A stretch of DNA of 64,000 bases. It comes from Photobacterium phosphoreum. GTDB taxonomy: Bacteria; Pseudomonadota; Gammaproteobacteria; Enterobacterales; Vibrionaceae. A program made the position numbers and the translations under genes. Shown here one piece after another: positions 40,538-49,952 of the stretch. The DNA is taken from contig NZ_MSCQ01000001.1 of NCBI RefSeq assembly GCF_002954725.1, positions 2,504,074 through 2,568,073 of the forward strand. Direction: 5' to 3'. The first letter of the stretch is position 1. Every line of letters begins with the position of its first letter. The notes below the pieces were generated by a model. The model was given only the letters and a program-made list of their open reading frames with translations. It had not been told where the DNA came from and ran no database searches.

Positions 40538-42415
40538 TTAGGCGACATTAATCGTCGCTATCCGCTGCACCTGATCGAGCCACACTTCTAATGCAACCTC
40601 ATCACAAGCATGCTGACGCGGACAACGTTCACAATCTTTCATGACTTTTTCTGGCAGTAATGCTTTTGAGGTCGGAGTAAAACCGCGCTTCATAAAGAAC
40701 TCCGGCACACGGGTTAACACAAATACTTTTTTAATCGCCATTTGTGCCGCTTTCTCAAGCAAATGATCGACAATCGCTTTGCCCTGCCCTTGCTGTTGCC
40801 AACCCGCTTCTACTCCTAACGAACGAATTTCTGCCAATCCAGAATCATAAACATACAGTGACGCACACCCTGTGACCACACCATGATTTTCAGCCACTGC
40901 AAATGAACCGATATCACGTACTAACTCATTACGATTTCGCGGTAAATTCTCACCAAGCCCAGCCCAATACACCACCATCCCTTCGATAGCATCGAGATCA
41001 GTGAGTCGCGCCCCGCGCACTTTCACGTCAGGCGAATAACGTTTATCAAGCCGCTTTTCAGCCTGACCAATCGCATAATCGACTTGATTAGGCGCGACAC
41101 CACCAAGGGCACAGCGCTTATCTAGACACGACTCGATAGTAAGAATCGGATAAACATCAGCTTCAATCACTGCTGAAAATTGTTTCATTTCATCCAACGA
41201 TAATTCTTCTAATGCGCAGCCTTTAGCAATCGCGGCTACCACCGCGACCCCAACAATATGGTGTGCTTCACGGAAAGGTATCCCTTTAGCAACCAAATAA
41301 TCCGCTAACTCAGTTGCATTTGAATAGCCTTGCATTGCCGCTTCTAACGTTCGCTCTTGATTAACCTTGATCCCATCAAAACATAACGCTGCCATTTCCA
41401 TACAATCATGCCAGCTGTCTAAGGCATCAAATAACCCTTCTTTGTCTTCTTGCATGTCTTTATTGTAAGCCAACGGTAACGCTTTAACGGTCATCATCAT
41501 TGCAGCCATGGCGCCGTAAACCCGACCACATTTACCACGAATCAATTCGAGCGCATCAGGGTTTTTCTTCTGTGGCATCAACGATGAGCCAGAAGTGACC
41601 GCATCATCCAGTTCGATAAAGTTGGACTCACCTGAGTTATAGAAAATTAAATCTTCCGCCATCCGCGATAAATGCAGCATTGAAATTGAGGCAGTTGATA
41701 ATAGCTCCATCACGTGATCACGATCTGACACTGAATCAAGACTGTTACGGGTTGCACGCTGAAAACCAAGGCTATGTGCTAACACTTCACGATCAATCGG
41801 ATAAGCGGTACCTGCAAGGGCACCAGAGCCTAACGGACAAGTATCTAAACGTGTCATAGCATCATTTAAGCGTGAATGATCACGCTCAAGCATTTCAACA
41901 TAGGCTAAACACCAATGAGCAAATGTAACTGGCTGCGCCCGTTGTAAGTGCGTATACCCAGGCAGCACCGTCGCTTGATGCTGACGTGCAACAGTAACTA
42001 ACTGTTGCTGTAATTTATCCAACATCAATAATAATTGCTGACCTTGTTGACGGCACCACAACTTAAGATCGGTAGCGACTTGATCATTCCGCGATCGACC
42101 GGTATGAAGTTTTTTACCAAGATCGCCAACTTTAGCAATCAGCTGTTGTTCAACCCAACTATGAATATCTTCAGCATCTGAGGTTAGAATTTGTTCCGGA
42201 TCTTCCATTACCGCTAACTTGAGTTCATTTAACGCTAACTCAAGTTGTTGTTGCTCTGGTTCGGTCAGCACATTCACTTGACGCAGGGCTTTTGACCAAG
42301 CTATTGAACCGACAATATCTTGTTCTGCGAGTCGATAGTCAAAACGCAGCGAATCATTAAATTGTTTGAATCTGATGTCAGCTGCCTGACTAAACCGTCC
42401 GCCCCATAATGCCAT
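40538..42415 (-). CDS. argH: Argininosuccinate lyase fused to a GNAT acetyltransferase (ArgH-ArgA type)
   Basis: Residues 1 to about 460 are argininosuccinate lyase ([52 protein letters not shown]), which splits argininosuccinate to arginine and fumarate. Residues from about 465 to 625 are a GNAT domain ([40 protein letters not shown]) of the N-acetylglutamate synthase type. The fusion is known in Vibrio, Moritella and relatives, and can supply the first arginine step. ATG at 42415 follows AAGGAGA; the open frame beyond it to 42502 matches nothing. It ends the argCBGH operon. Confidence 0.95.
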   Translation of the reverse strand: MALWGGRFSQAADIRFKQFNDSLRFDYRLAEQDIVGSIAWSKALRQVNVLTEPEQQQLELALNELKLAVMEDPEQILTSDAEDIHSWVEQQLIAKVGDLGKKLHTGRSRNDQVATDLKLWCRQQGQQLLLMLDKLQQQLVTVARQHQATVLPGYTHLQRAQPVTFAHWCLAYVEMLERDHSRLNDAMTRLDTCPLGSGALAGTAYPIDREVLAHSLGFQRATRNSLDSVSDRDHVMELLSTASISMLHLSRMAEDLIFYNSGESNFIELDDAVTSGSSLMPQKKNPDALELIRGKCGRVYGAMAAMMMTVKALPLAYNKDMQEDKEGLFDALDSWHDCMEMAALCFDGIKVNQERTLEAAMQGYSNATELADYLVAKGIPFREAHHIVGVAVVAAIAKGCALEELSLDEMKQFSAVIEADVYPILTIESCLDKRCALGGVAPNQVDYAIGQAEKRLDKRYSPDVKVRGARLTDLDAIEGMVVYWAGLGENLPRNRNELVRDIGSFAVAENHGVVTGCASLYVYDSGLAEIRSLGVEAGWQQQGQGKAIVDHLLEKAAQMAIKKVFVLTRVPEFFMKRGFTPTSKALLPEKVMKDCERCPRQHACDEVALEVWLDQVQRIATINVA

Positions 42416-42513
42416 GGTGAATCTCCTTTGCTGTCCAAGTCTAATGATATTGATAAGCTTAACGTTGCAACAAGTACCGCACTCGCTGCAACTTAGTACC
42501 ACAATTGAGTTAA

Positions 42514-43719
42514 TTATTTTTGATTGTTAAGCGCACGAATTCGACTCGCCAAAGAATACAAACGAATAAAACCACCAGCATGACTGTGATCATAAACATC
42601 ATCTTCACCAAACGTTGCAAACTCTTCTGAATACAAACTATTAAGTGAACGCTTCTGAGTAACGGTCGCTTGGCCTTTATAAAGTTGAATCACCACTTCA
42701 CCGGTCACATCTTGCGCCAGCGTATTCGCCGCGGCTAACAGTGATTGGCACAATGGTGTAAACCAACGACCATCATAAATAAGGTGCGACGCTTTAAGGC
42801 CAATAGTTTGACGGAATTCAAACGATTCTTTATCTAACACCAGTTGCTCTACTGCGCGCAGTGCTTCCATCATGATGGTGCCGCCTGGGGTTTCATAACA
42901 CCCACGCGATTTAATCCCCACTAAACGGTTTTCAACAATATCAATCCGTCCGACGCCATGCGCTGCGCCTTTTTGATTGAGATAATTCAGGGCGTTGTAA
43001 GGCGTCATCGGTTCACCATTCACCGCGACCACTTCGCCCTTTTCAACGAGCACAGAGACAGTTTCGGCTTCATCAGGTGCTTGTTGTGGATCTGTGGTCC
43101 ACACCCAACATAAATCATTCGGTGCATTCCAGGTATTTTCAAGCACCCCACCTTCAGTTGATACATGCCATGCATTGGCATCACGTGAGTAAATTTTTTC
43201 TAACGATGCGGTACAAGGAATATTACGCTCAGCCAAATAATCAAGCAGCGCTTCACGGCTACGTAAATCCCACTCACGCCATGGCGCAATCACGGTCAAT
43301 TGTGGCGCAAGAGCGGCAAATGCACCTTCAAAACGCACCTGATCATTACCTTTACCGGTACAACCGTGACATAAAGCATCGGCACCCACTTCAAGTGCAC
43401 ACTCAACTTGTGCTTTGGCAATAATTGGGCGCGCCATTGAGGTACCCAACAAGTATTTACCTTCGTAAATAGCCCCTGTTTTCAGCGATGGATAAATATA
43501 ATCTTTCACCATCTCTTCTTTTAAATCGGCGATGTAACATGAAGAAGCACCAGATGCGATGGCTTTTTCTTCAATACCAATCAGCTCTTCTTCACCTTGA
43601 CCGACATCTGCCACAAACGCGACCACTTCACAGTCATAGTTTTCTTTTAGCCATGGAATAATAGCTGATGTATCTAAACCACCTGAATAGGCCAATACCA
43701 CTTTATTAATCTTACTCAT
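42514..43719 (-). CDS. argG: Argininosuccinate synthase
   Basis: ArgG joins citrulline and aspartate with ATP. The 401 residues start [20 protein letters not shown] with the PP-loop AYSGGLDTS, and have [15 protein letters not shown] and the [13 protein letters not shown] segment. The length fits the shorter ArgG type (about 400), not the 447-residue E. coli form. It lies 98 bp upstream of argH and 118 bp downstream of argB. Confidence 0.97.
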   Translation of the reverse strand: MSKINKVVLAYSGGLDTSAIIPWLKENYDCEVVAFVADVGQGEEELIGIEEKAIASGASSCYIADLKEEMVKDYIYPSLKTGAIYEGKYLLGTSMARPIIAKAQVECALEVGADALCHGCTGKGNDQVRFEGAFAALAPQLTVIAPWREWDLRSREALLDYLAERNIPCTASLEKIYSRDANAWHVSTEGGVLENTWNAPNDLCWVWTTDPQQAPDEAETVSVLVEKGEVVAVNGEPMTPYNALNYLNQKGAAHGVGRIDIVENRLVGIKSRGCYETPGGTIMMEALRAVEQLVLDKESFEFRQTIGLKASHLIYDGRWFTPLCQSLLAAANTLAQDVTGEVVIQLYKGQATVTQKRSLNSLYSEEFATFGEDDVYDHSHAGGFIRLYSLASRIRALNNQK

Positions 43720-43837
43720 CTGCCGCTCTCCTTATCAGCCTTGTCGCGGTTATCCCGTTGAGGCACTTTTTTCAAAAATAATCATTAATCACAATAATTC
43801 AATTCGCCTTCGCAAATATCGTTTAATGAGCATCCCG

Positions 43838-44617
43838 TTATGGGGTAAATTTAGTCCCGATACTGTCGCCTGCTAATAATGCATTCAACTTTTCAGGATA
43901 ACGCCAACTCGCCACTTCAATCGAACGTCCTAGTGCTTTAGCCGCGGTAAATGCCGCCCGCACTTTAACAATCATGCCATCGGTGATCACCGCTTGAGCA
44001 ATTAACGCTTCCGCCTCAGTTTCGGTAAGTTGCTTAATCAAATTACCTTTACCATCAAGCACTCCGCTAACATCTGACAGTAATACCAACTCACCATCTA
44101 CAGCTGCAGCAACCGCCACTGCCGCTTGATCAGCATTAACGTTCATCATTCCGCCATTACTATCGAGCCCAATTGAGCTGATAATTGGCACAAATCCAAG
44201 TTGCATAATTTGACAGATTAAAGCGCTGTTATTTGGCTCTGCATGACCAACAGCCCCTAACGCTGGATCTAATTGGCTAACAGTACATAAACCACCATCG
44301 GCTAAACTTAACCCTACAGCAGCGACACCCGCTTTAACGGCTTGTCCTTGCAGCATTTTATTAGCCGTGCCTGCTAGCGCGCCGGTAATCAAACCAATTT
44401 GATCACTCGGTGTGACGCGCAAACCTTGTTTTTTGATGGTCGGTAATTGCAGTTTTGTCATCAACTCATCAACCAAATAACCACCACCATGAACAAACAA
44501 TATTGGTCGCTGTGAACGCGCTTGATAGACGTTAATGGTCGAAAACAACCGCTCTAAGGTGGCATTACATTCCAATGCTGCGCCACCAAGTTTGATCACT
44601 AAAGGGACTTGATTCAT
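43838..44617 (-). CDS. argB: Acetylglutamate kinase
   Basis: ArgB phosphorylates N-acetylglutamate. The 259 residues begin [20 protein letters not shown], with the phosphate-binding [19 protein letters not shown] and [13 protein letters not shown]. The length matches E. coli ArgB (258), so it is the non-hexameric type. It is 10 bp after argC. Confidence 0.97.
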   Translation of the reverse strand: MNQVPLVIKLGGAALECNATLERLFSTINVYQARSQRPILFVHGGGYLVDELMTKLQLPTIKKQGLRVTPSDQIGLITGALAGTANKMLQGQAVKAGVAAVGLSLADGGLCTVSQLDPALGAVGHAEPNNSALICQIMQLGFVPIISSIGLDSNGGMMNVNADQAAVAVAAAVDGELVLLSDVSGVLDGKGNLIKQLTETEAEALIAQAVITDGMIVKVRAAFTAAKALGRSIEVASWRYPEKLNALLAGDSIGTKFTP

Positions 44618-44627
44618 CGTGTTACTC

Positions 44628-45641
44628 CTACACCAATGCGGTTAATTGAGGAAAGCCGTTGCGAATATTTATGCATTGCATTGCTTGCGAGGAAGCGCCT
44701 TTCAATAAATTATCAATCGCGGCGGTTAAAATAATATGCTCACCTTGCACCTGCCAGCCGATATCACAAAAGCAACTTCCAACAACATCATCAAGTTGCG
44801 CGGTTTTATTCCCCAGTAGACGCACCGCATGTTGATCTGTGGTCTGTAAATAAGCGGATTCCATTGCAGCAGTAACATCTTCCACGGTCACGCCAACAGC
44901 TAATTTAGCGGTAATGGTGGCTAAAATTCCACGCTTAAAATTACCGAGATGAGGCGTGAAAATAACATTGCAGTTAAGGTGATGGGCTATTTCGGGTTGG
45001 TGGCGATGGGTAAACAAACCATAAGCTTGTAAACTCACTTCACAAAAACTATTAATCATAGAGGCTTTACGACCAGCGCCAGAAACACCGCTGACAGCAT
45101 TAATAACCGGCCACTGTTGGTGATCAAGCAACTCAGCAACCACTAATGGTTTTAAGGCTAATTGCGATGCGGTGGGATAACACCCAGGAACGGCAATTAA
45201 TTGCGCTTGATGAATAGCATCAGCATTCCATTCAGCTAAACCATAAACTGCGCTATCTAACCACTCACTGTACTGATGTTCAAATCCGTAATATTGACGA
45301 TAAAAATCATCAGCTTTAACTCTAAACGCACCTGACAAGTCAAACACCTGACAACCCGCAGTAAGAAATACCGCTGCAATATCATGACTCACTTCATGGG
45401 CTGTTGCTAACAACACAATATCGGCACTTGCTGCGGTTGCTTTGATATCCGTTAATGGCAACAAAGGTAAATCAACCACCCCTTTTAATTGGCCATGAAG
45501 ATCACTCAATAATTTCCCCGCATCAACGCTCGCAGCTGAAACATACAAACCACGAAGTAATAACTGTGGATGACGGCTAACCATTTTTGCCAGTTCTGCG
45601 CCGGTATAACCACTAGCGCCAATAATAACAGTGTTTAACAT
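44628..45641 (-). CDS. argC: N-acetyl-gamma-glutamyl-phosphate reductase
   Basis: ArgC reduces N-acetylglutamyl phosphate to the semialdehyde with NADPH. The 337 residues start [20 protein letters not shown] with the nucleotide motif GASGYTG, and the catalytic Cys lies in [14 protein letters not shown] near residue 155. ATG at 45641 is chosen over 45653 because it gives the family start and has GGA at usable spacing. It heads argCBGH. The argE gene that vibrios carry next to it is absent here. Confidence 0.95.
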   Translation of the reverse strand: MLNTVIIGASGYTGAELAKMVSRHPQLLLRGLYVSAASVDAGKLLSDLHGQLKGVVDLPLLPLTDIKATAASADIVLLATAHEVSHDIAAVFLTAGCQVFDLSGAFRVKADDFYRQYYGFEHQYSEWLDSAVYGLAEWNADAIHQAQLIAVPGCYPTASQLALKPLVVAELLDHQQWPVINAVSGVSGAGRKASMINSFCEVSLQAYGLFTHRHQPEIAHHLNCNVIFTPHLGNFKRGILATITAKLAVGVTVEDVTAAMESAYLQTTDQHAVRLLGNKTAQLDDVVGSCFCDIGWQVQGEHIILTAAIDNLLKGASSQAMQCINIRNGFPQLTALV

Positions 45642-46271
45642 TGCTAATTCCATTTGTAGTGATTGTCCTCAAGCCGTAATGAAAACAATCGGGACTATGG
45701 TATAAAAAATATGATGTCATAACGGCTAATAAAGATGTGCTGTAACCAGCCAGAGAAGAGGCACAAAAAAGTACCTAAGGCAAAAGACTTAGCGTCGTCG
45801 AAGGGGGGTAACGAGAGATGTGAGTGTTTGGTTCATGATAATAACTTCCTGCATTTAACTATTAACCCTGAGCTTTCCTTGCGCAGAGATAAATAAACAA
45901 CCGCAGCTGTTTATTCACTAATCTGAATGAATATGTTTACTGGTTAAATTACACACTGTCAATAGTATACTGATAAATAAATATTACTTATTATCTTTTC
46001 ATTAACCTTTATGGCGCTTAATCATAACATAACCACACGCCTGAGAGGTGGTATTTTTATTCTATCTTACTAATAACAAACAAAAATGTGCACTAACGAT
46101 GGCAATAATGAAACAAAATTACCAAAATACAATCAATAGTATGACCAGAATCAATATCAACCTTTTTTATTGGCGATAACAGTAATCTCTGTTGACCTAT
46201 TACTAGATTCACGGCTAGATTGTGGGGTAAAGGTTAAATTGGATGTAACAAAATTACGGAATGGATACGAT
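45642..46271. other. Gene-free region between argC and ppc
   Basis: 630 bp without a supported gene, where V. cholerae has argE. The frame open from 46170 is only the upstream extension of ppc and does not match that family. Half-sites like the arginine-repressor box (TTATTCA and TGAATGAATA near 45918-45937) occur, but I see no complete palindrome. The rest is AT-rich and holds promoters for argC and ppc, which I could not place with confidence. Confidence 0.55.
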
Positions 46272-48902
46272 ATGAACGAGAAATACAGCGCGTTAACGAG
46301 TAATGTCAGTATGCTTGGCCATTTGCTGGGTAATACCATCAAAACAGCCTGCGGTGATGAGCTATTAGAAAAAGTAGAAACAATTCGTAAACTTTCTAAA
46401 TCAGCGGGTACAGGCAATCAAGATGATCGCGAAAATCTAATTGCTGAATTACAAAATCTACCTGACGATCAATTGCTTCCTGTTGCTCGAGCTTTTAGCC
46501 AATTCCTTAATCTCACTAATATTGCTGAGCAATACCATACCATTTCACGCCAATGCGAAACCACCTTATGTAGCCCAGGTGCACTCGATGACTTATTTAC
46601 TAAATTAGTTAAAAATGACGTTAACCCTGCCGACTCTTTAGCAGCCGTCAATGAACTAAACATTGATCTGGTGTTAACAGCACACCCGACTGAGATTGCC
46701 CGTCGTACCATGATCCACAAGTTGGTACAGATCAATAAATGTCTGTCACAATTAGAATTAAGTGAACTGTCAACCGCAGAGCGTGCTCGCGTTGAGCAAC
46801 GATTAGAACAGCTGATTGCTCAAGCATGGTATTCCGATGTTATTCGTCAACAGCGTCCAACCCCTATTGATGAAGCCAAATGGGGTTATGCGGTCGTTGA
46901 GAATTCACTGTGGCAAGCCGTCCCTGAATTCGTACGTCTGTTTGATGAAAAGCTACAACAGCATTTAGATCAAAAATTACCTCTCGATGCAACGCCAGTT
47001 ACCTTCTCTTCATGGATGGGTGGTGACCGTGACGGTAACCCATTTGTGACCTCAACAATCACTCGTGAAGTATTACGTCTTTCACGTTGGAAAGCGGCAG
47101 AACTGTACCTTGGTGATGTTCAAGAGTTGATCAATGAATTATCAATGATCCAATGTAATGATGAGCTGCGTGAACTTGCTGGTGAAGAACACGAACCTTA
47201 CCGTGCTATTTTAAAGCAACTACGCACAAAACTTATTACTACCCGTGATAGTTTAGAAGCGCAAATTAACGGTCAGGCTCCACTCTCTAACGATATTATT
47301 ACTGATGTTGCTGAGCTATGGGATCCACTGTTTGCGTGTTACCAATCTCTGCACCAATGTGGCATGGCTATCATTGCTGATGGCTTATTACTTGATACCC
47401 TACGCCGCGTAAAATGTTTCGGCGTTCACTTAGTACGACTTGATATTCGTCAAGAAAGTACCCGCCATGAAAATGTTATTTCAGAGCTTACCCGTCACCT
47501 TGGTTTAGGCGATTACAGCCAATGGTGTGAACAAGACAAGATTGCATTCTTAGTCCGCGAATTATCATCTAAGCGTCCATTACTACCGCGTAATTGGGAG
47601 CCATCGGCAGAAGTCCAAGAGGTCTTAGAAACCTGTCAAGCCATTGCCGAACAGCCCCGTGAAGCATTAGGCGCTTATGTCATCTCAATGGCACGTACTG
47701 CTTCTGATGTGTTAGCGGTACACCTATTACTGCAAGAAGCAGGTTGCCCATTCCGCATGGATGTTTGTCCATTATTTGAAACGCTAGACGATTTAAATAA
47801 TGGTGCAGATGTTATTGAGCAATTGCTTAATATTGATTGGTACCGTGGCTTTATTCAAAACCATCAAATGGTGATGATTGGCTATTCTGATTCAGCCAAA
47901 GATGCCGGTGTAATGTCGGCAGGTTGGGCACAATACAGCGCGATGGAAAAACTGGTTGCAGTGTGTGAGCAAGCTGAGGTTGAGATTACCTTATTCCATG
48001 GTCGTGGTGGCAGTATTGGTCGTGGTGGTGCGCCAGCGCACGCAGCATTACTTTCTCAACCGCCACGAAGCCTAAAAGGTGGCTTGCGTGTTACCGAGCA
48101 AGGCGAAATGATCCGCTTCAAACTCGGCTTACCTGAAGTTGCAGTGAATAACTTAAGTCTGTACGCGAGTGCAACATTAGAAGCCAACTTATTACCACCA
48201 CCAGCACCGAAACAAGAATGGCGCGATGTAATGGACGAGCTGTCTAATGTTTCATGTGAGTCATACCGTAATGTGGTGCGTAATAACCCTGACTTCGTGC
48301 CTTATTTCCGTGCTGCAACACCAGAATTAGAACTCGGTAAATTACCATTAGGTTCTCGTCCAGCAAAACGTAATCCTAACGGTGGCGTTGAAAGTCTGCG
48401 TGCTATTCCATGGATTTTTGCATGGAGTCAAAATCGTCTTTTATTACCTGCATGGCTAGGCGCAGGTGAAGCAATTCAATATTCAATCGATAACGGTAAT
48501 GCCGTATTACTTGAGGACATGTGTCGTGAATGGCCATTCTTCTCAACCCGCTTGGGTATGCTTGAAATGGTCTACAGCAAAACCAACCTTGGCATTGCTG
48601 AATACTATGACCAACGCTTAACAGATGAAAGGCTATGGCCGCTAGGCAAACAATTACGTTCTCAATTGCAGCAAGACATTAAAGCGGTACTGACAGTGGA
48701 AAATAATGACCACTTAATGCAGCAAGACCCATGGGGTGCTGAGTCTATTCGCTTACGTAATATCTATGTTGAACCCCTAAATATGCTGCAAGCTGAATTA
48801 CTTTACCGTACTCGCCAACAACAAGAGTTACCTAAAGAGCTTGAAGAAGCACTAATGGTCACAATTGCTGGTATTGCAACAGGTATGCGTAACACTGGTT
48901 AA
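46272..48902 (+). CDS. ppc: Phosphoenolpyruvate carboxylase
   Basis: Ppc carboxylates PEP to oxaloacetate, refilling the citrate cycle. ATG at 46272 gives 876 residues starting [20 protein letters not shown], matching the E. coli start (MNEQYSALRSNVSMLG; 883 residues). Catalytic blocks are [12 protein letters not shown] near 136, the [14 protein letters not shown] loop near 576, and the C-terminal RNTG that carries the allosteric site. The frame is open for 34 more codons upstream, without family similarity. A terminator follows, then aphA. Confidence 0.97.
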   Translation: MNEKYSALTSNVSMLGHLLGNTIKTACGDELLEKVETIRKLSKSAGTGNQDDRENLIAELQNLPDDQLLPVARAFSQFLNLTNIAEQYHTISRQCETTLCSPGALDDLFTKLVKNDVNPADSLAAVNELNIDLVLTAHPTEIARRTMIHKLVQINKCLSQLELSELSTAERARVEQRLEQLIAQAWYSDVIRQQRPTPIDEAKWGYAVVENSLWQAVPEFVRLFDEKLQQHLDQKLPLDATPVTFSSWMGGDRDGNPFVTSTITREVLRLSRWKAAELYLGDVQELINELSMIQCNDELRELAGEEHEPYRAILKQLRTKLITTRDSLEAQINGQAPLSNDIITDVAELWDPLFACYQSLHQCGMAIIADGLLLDTLRRVKCFGVHLVRLDIRQESTRHENVISELTRHLGLGDYSQWCEQDKIAFLVRELSSKRPLLPRNWEPSAEVQEVLETCQAIAEQPREALGAYVISMARTASDVLAVHLLLQEAGCPFRMDVCPLFETLDDLNNGADVIEQLLNIDWYRGFIQNHQMVMIGYSDSAKDAGVMSAGWAQYSAMEKLVAVCEQAEVEITLFHGRGGSIGRGGAPAHAALLSQPPRSLKGGLRVTEQGEMIRFKLGLPEVAVNNLSLYASATLEANLLPPPAPKQEWRDVMDELSNVSCESYRNVVRNNPDFVPYFRAATPELELGKLPLGSRPAKRNPNGGVESLRAIPWIFAWSQNRLLLPAWLGAGEAIQYSIDNGNAVLLEDMCREWPFFSTRLGMLEMVYSKTNLGIAEYYDQRLTDERLWPLGKQLRSQLQQDIKAVLTVENNDHLMQQDPWGAESIRLRNIYVEPLNMLQAELLYRTRQQQELPKELEEALMVTIAGIATGMRNTG

Positions 48903-48920
48903 TCGACTAATCCTCCTAAT

Positions 48921-48949
48921 AAGGCTATCTTTTGATAGCCTTTTTTTTT
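48921..48949 (+). terminator. Terminator after ppc
   Basis: Stem AAGGCTATC / GATAGCCTT (48921-48929, 48934-48942), TTTT loop, then a T run to 48949. Confidence 0.93.
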
Positions 48950-49311
48950 GGTCACTATTTACAACTTTGTTATAAAAGATCGAAAAATCTCACTTTTGAC
49001 ACAGCACTATATTGCTTATAAGGTCTAAGATAGAAAAGTGCTAATATGATAAAAGATGAATATATTTCGATCAGATTGTTATTTTTTAGCGCTAAATTAA
49101 CGTAGCTAACGCTCACAAGATAATAAATTGAAACGCCTCAGTAACAGATAATTGAACTAGAAGTATCGATATTGAGTCAATTAATGATATTCTATGCGAC
49201 CATAATTAGGCAGTGCAATTGCACGATTATCAATTAAAAACGTCACTTGAAGCGTTACATAATCTAAGCCCTATTGTGTTTTTTATTTTATATATTTAAC
49301 GGATAGAAGAG
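48950..49311. other. Upstream region of aphA
   Basis: 362 bp with no gene. It holds a perfect 12-bp palindrome GTGCAATTGCAC (49213-49224) and a TATTGAGTCAATTAATGATA stretch (from 49171) that partly resembles the LuxR/HapR half-site TATTGATA. In vibrios this region is controlled by LuxR-type regulators, AphA itself and Qrr small RNAs; here only the palindrome is certain. Confidence 0.55.
49213..49224. promoter_or_regulatory. Perfect 12-bp palindrome upstream of aphA
   Basis: GTGCAATTGCAC, 88 bp before the aphA start. The TGCA-containing symmetry is like sites reported for AphA, which represses its own gene in vibrios, but the assignment is an inference. Confidence 0.4.
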
Positions 49312-49878
49312 ATGTCACTACCACACGTAATTTTAACAGTGCTTAGCACTCGTGAAGCAACAGGTTATGATATAACCAAAGAATTTTCACACAGTATTGG
49401 TTATTTTTGGAAAGCGAGCCACCAGCAGGTGTATCGTGAACTCAATAAAATGGCAACTAACGATCAAGTCACTTGCCGTCTAGAACCTCAAGATGGCAAG
49501 CCGGATCGTAAAGTATATTCAATCACAGATCTTGGCCGACAGGCATTATTTGAGTGGTTCCAAGAGCCAGCACGTAATCCCACCACCCGCGATGAGTTTT
49601 CTGCGAAGTTACTGATTTGTGGTGTTCACAATTCATTGCCAATGCAACAACAACTTGAAGCTTTAATTGATGAATCACATATTCTGATTGGTCATTATCA
49701 AGAGTTAGAGCAAATTCATTTTGGTGATTATAAAAACATGGACCGCCAACAACGTCTCGACCGTTTAACCTTGCGCCGTGGTCTACATAACCGCCAAGCT
49801 TGGATTCTATGGGCCGAAGAAGTATTGGCTGAGTTGAAAGATATGGACGCTGAAAATAGCGCTGTCGCTATCAACTAG
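49312..49878 (+). CDS. aphA: PadR-family regulator AphA
   Basis: AphA is the low-cell-density master regulator of quorum sensing and activates tcpPH in V. cholerae. The 188 residues start MSLPHVILTVLSTREATGYD and contain ITKEFSHSIGYFWKASHQQV and YRELNKM, nearly identical to V. cholerae AphA (179) by memory. The winged helix is residues 1-85 and the C-terminal dimerisation antiparallel coiled coil about 95-178 (RLDRLTLRRGLHNRQAWILW). Its position next to ppc is conserved in vibrios. The tail is about 9 residues longer. Confidence 0.93.
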   Translation: MSLPHVILTVLSTREATGYDITKEFSHSIGYFWKASHQQVYRELNKMATNDQVTCRLEPQDGKPDRKVYSITDLGRQALFEWFQEPARNPTTRDEFSAKLLICGVHNSLPMQQQLEALIDESHILIGHYQELEQIHFGDYKNMDRQQRLDRLTLRRGLHNRQAWILWAEEVLAELKDMDAENSAVAIN

Positions 49879-49893
49879 ATCTATTTAAATGAT

Positions 49894-49924
49894 AAAACCG
49901 CACATTACAGTGCGGTTTTTTTTT
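49894..49924. terminator. Terminator between aphA and metL
   Basis: Stem AAAACCGCAC / GTGCGGTTTT (49894-49903, 49910-49919), 6-base loop, T run to 49924. The left A run is short, so it serves aphA best. Confidence 0.92.
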
Positions 49925-49952
49925 ATGGCAACGACTGAACACTCATCTAGCA

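Noticed and set aside
45918-45937. Arginine-repressor box upstream of argC
   Set aside because: TTATTCA and TGAATGAATA are only half-sites; no 18-bp palindrome with good symmetry was found, so I did not list it as a feature.
46170-46271. N-terminal extension of Ppc by 34 residues
   Set aside because: The extension has no similarity to Ppc, while [16 protein letters not shown] at 46272 matches the family start.
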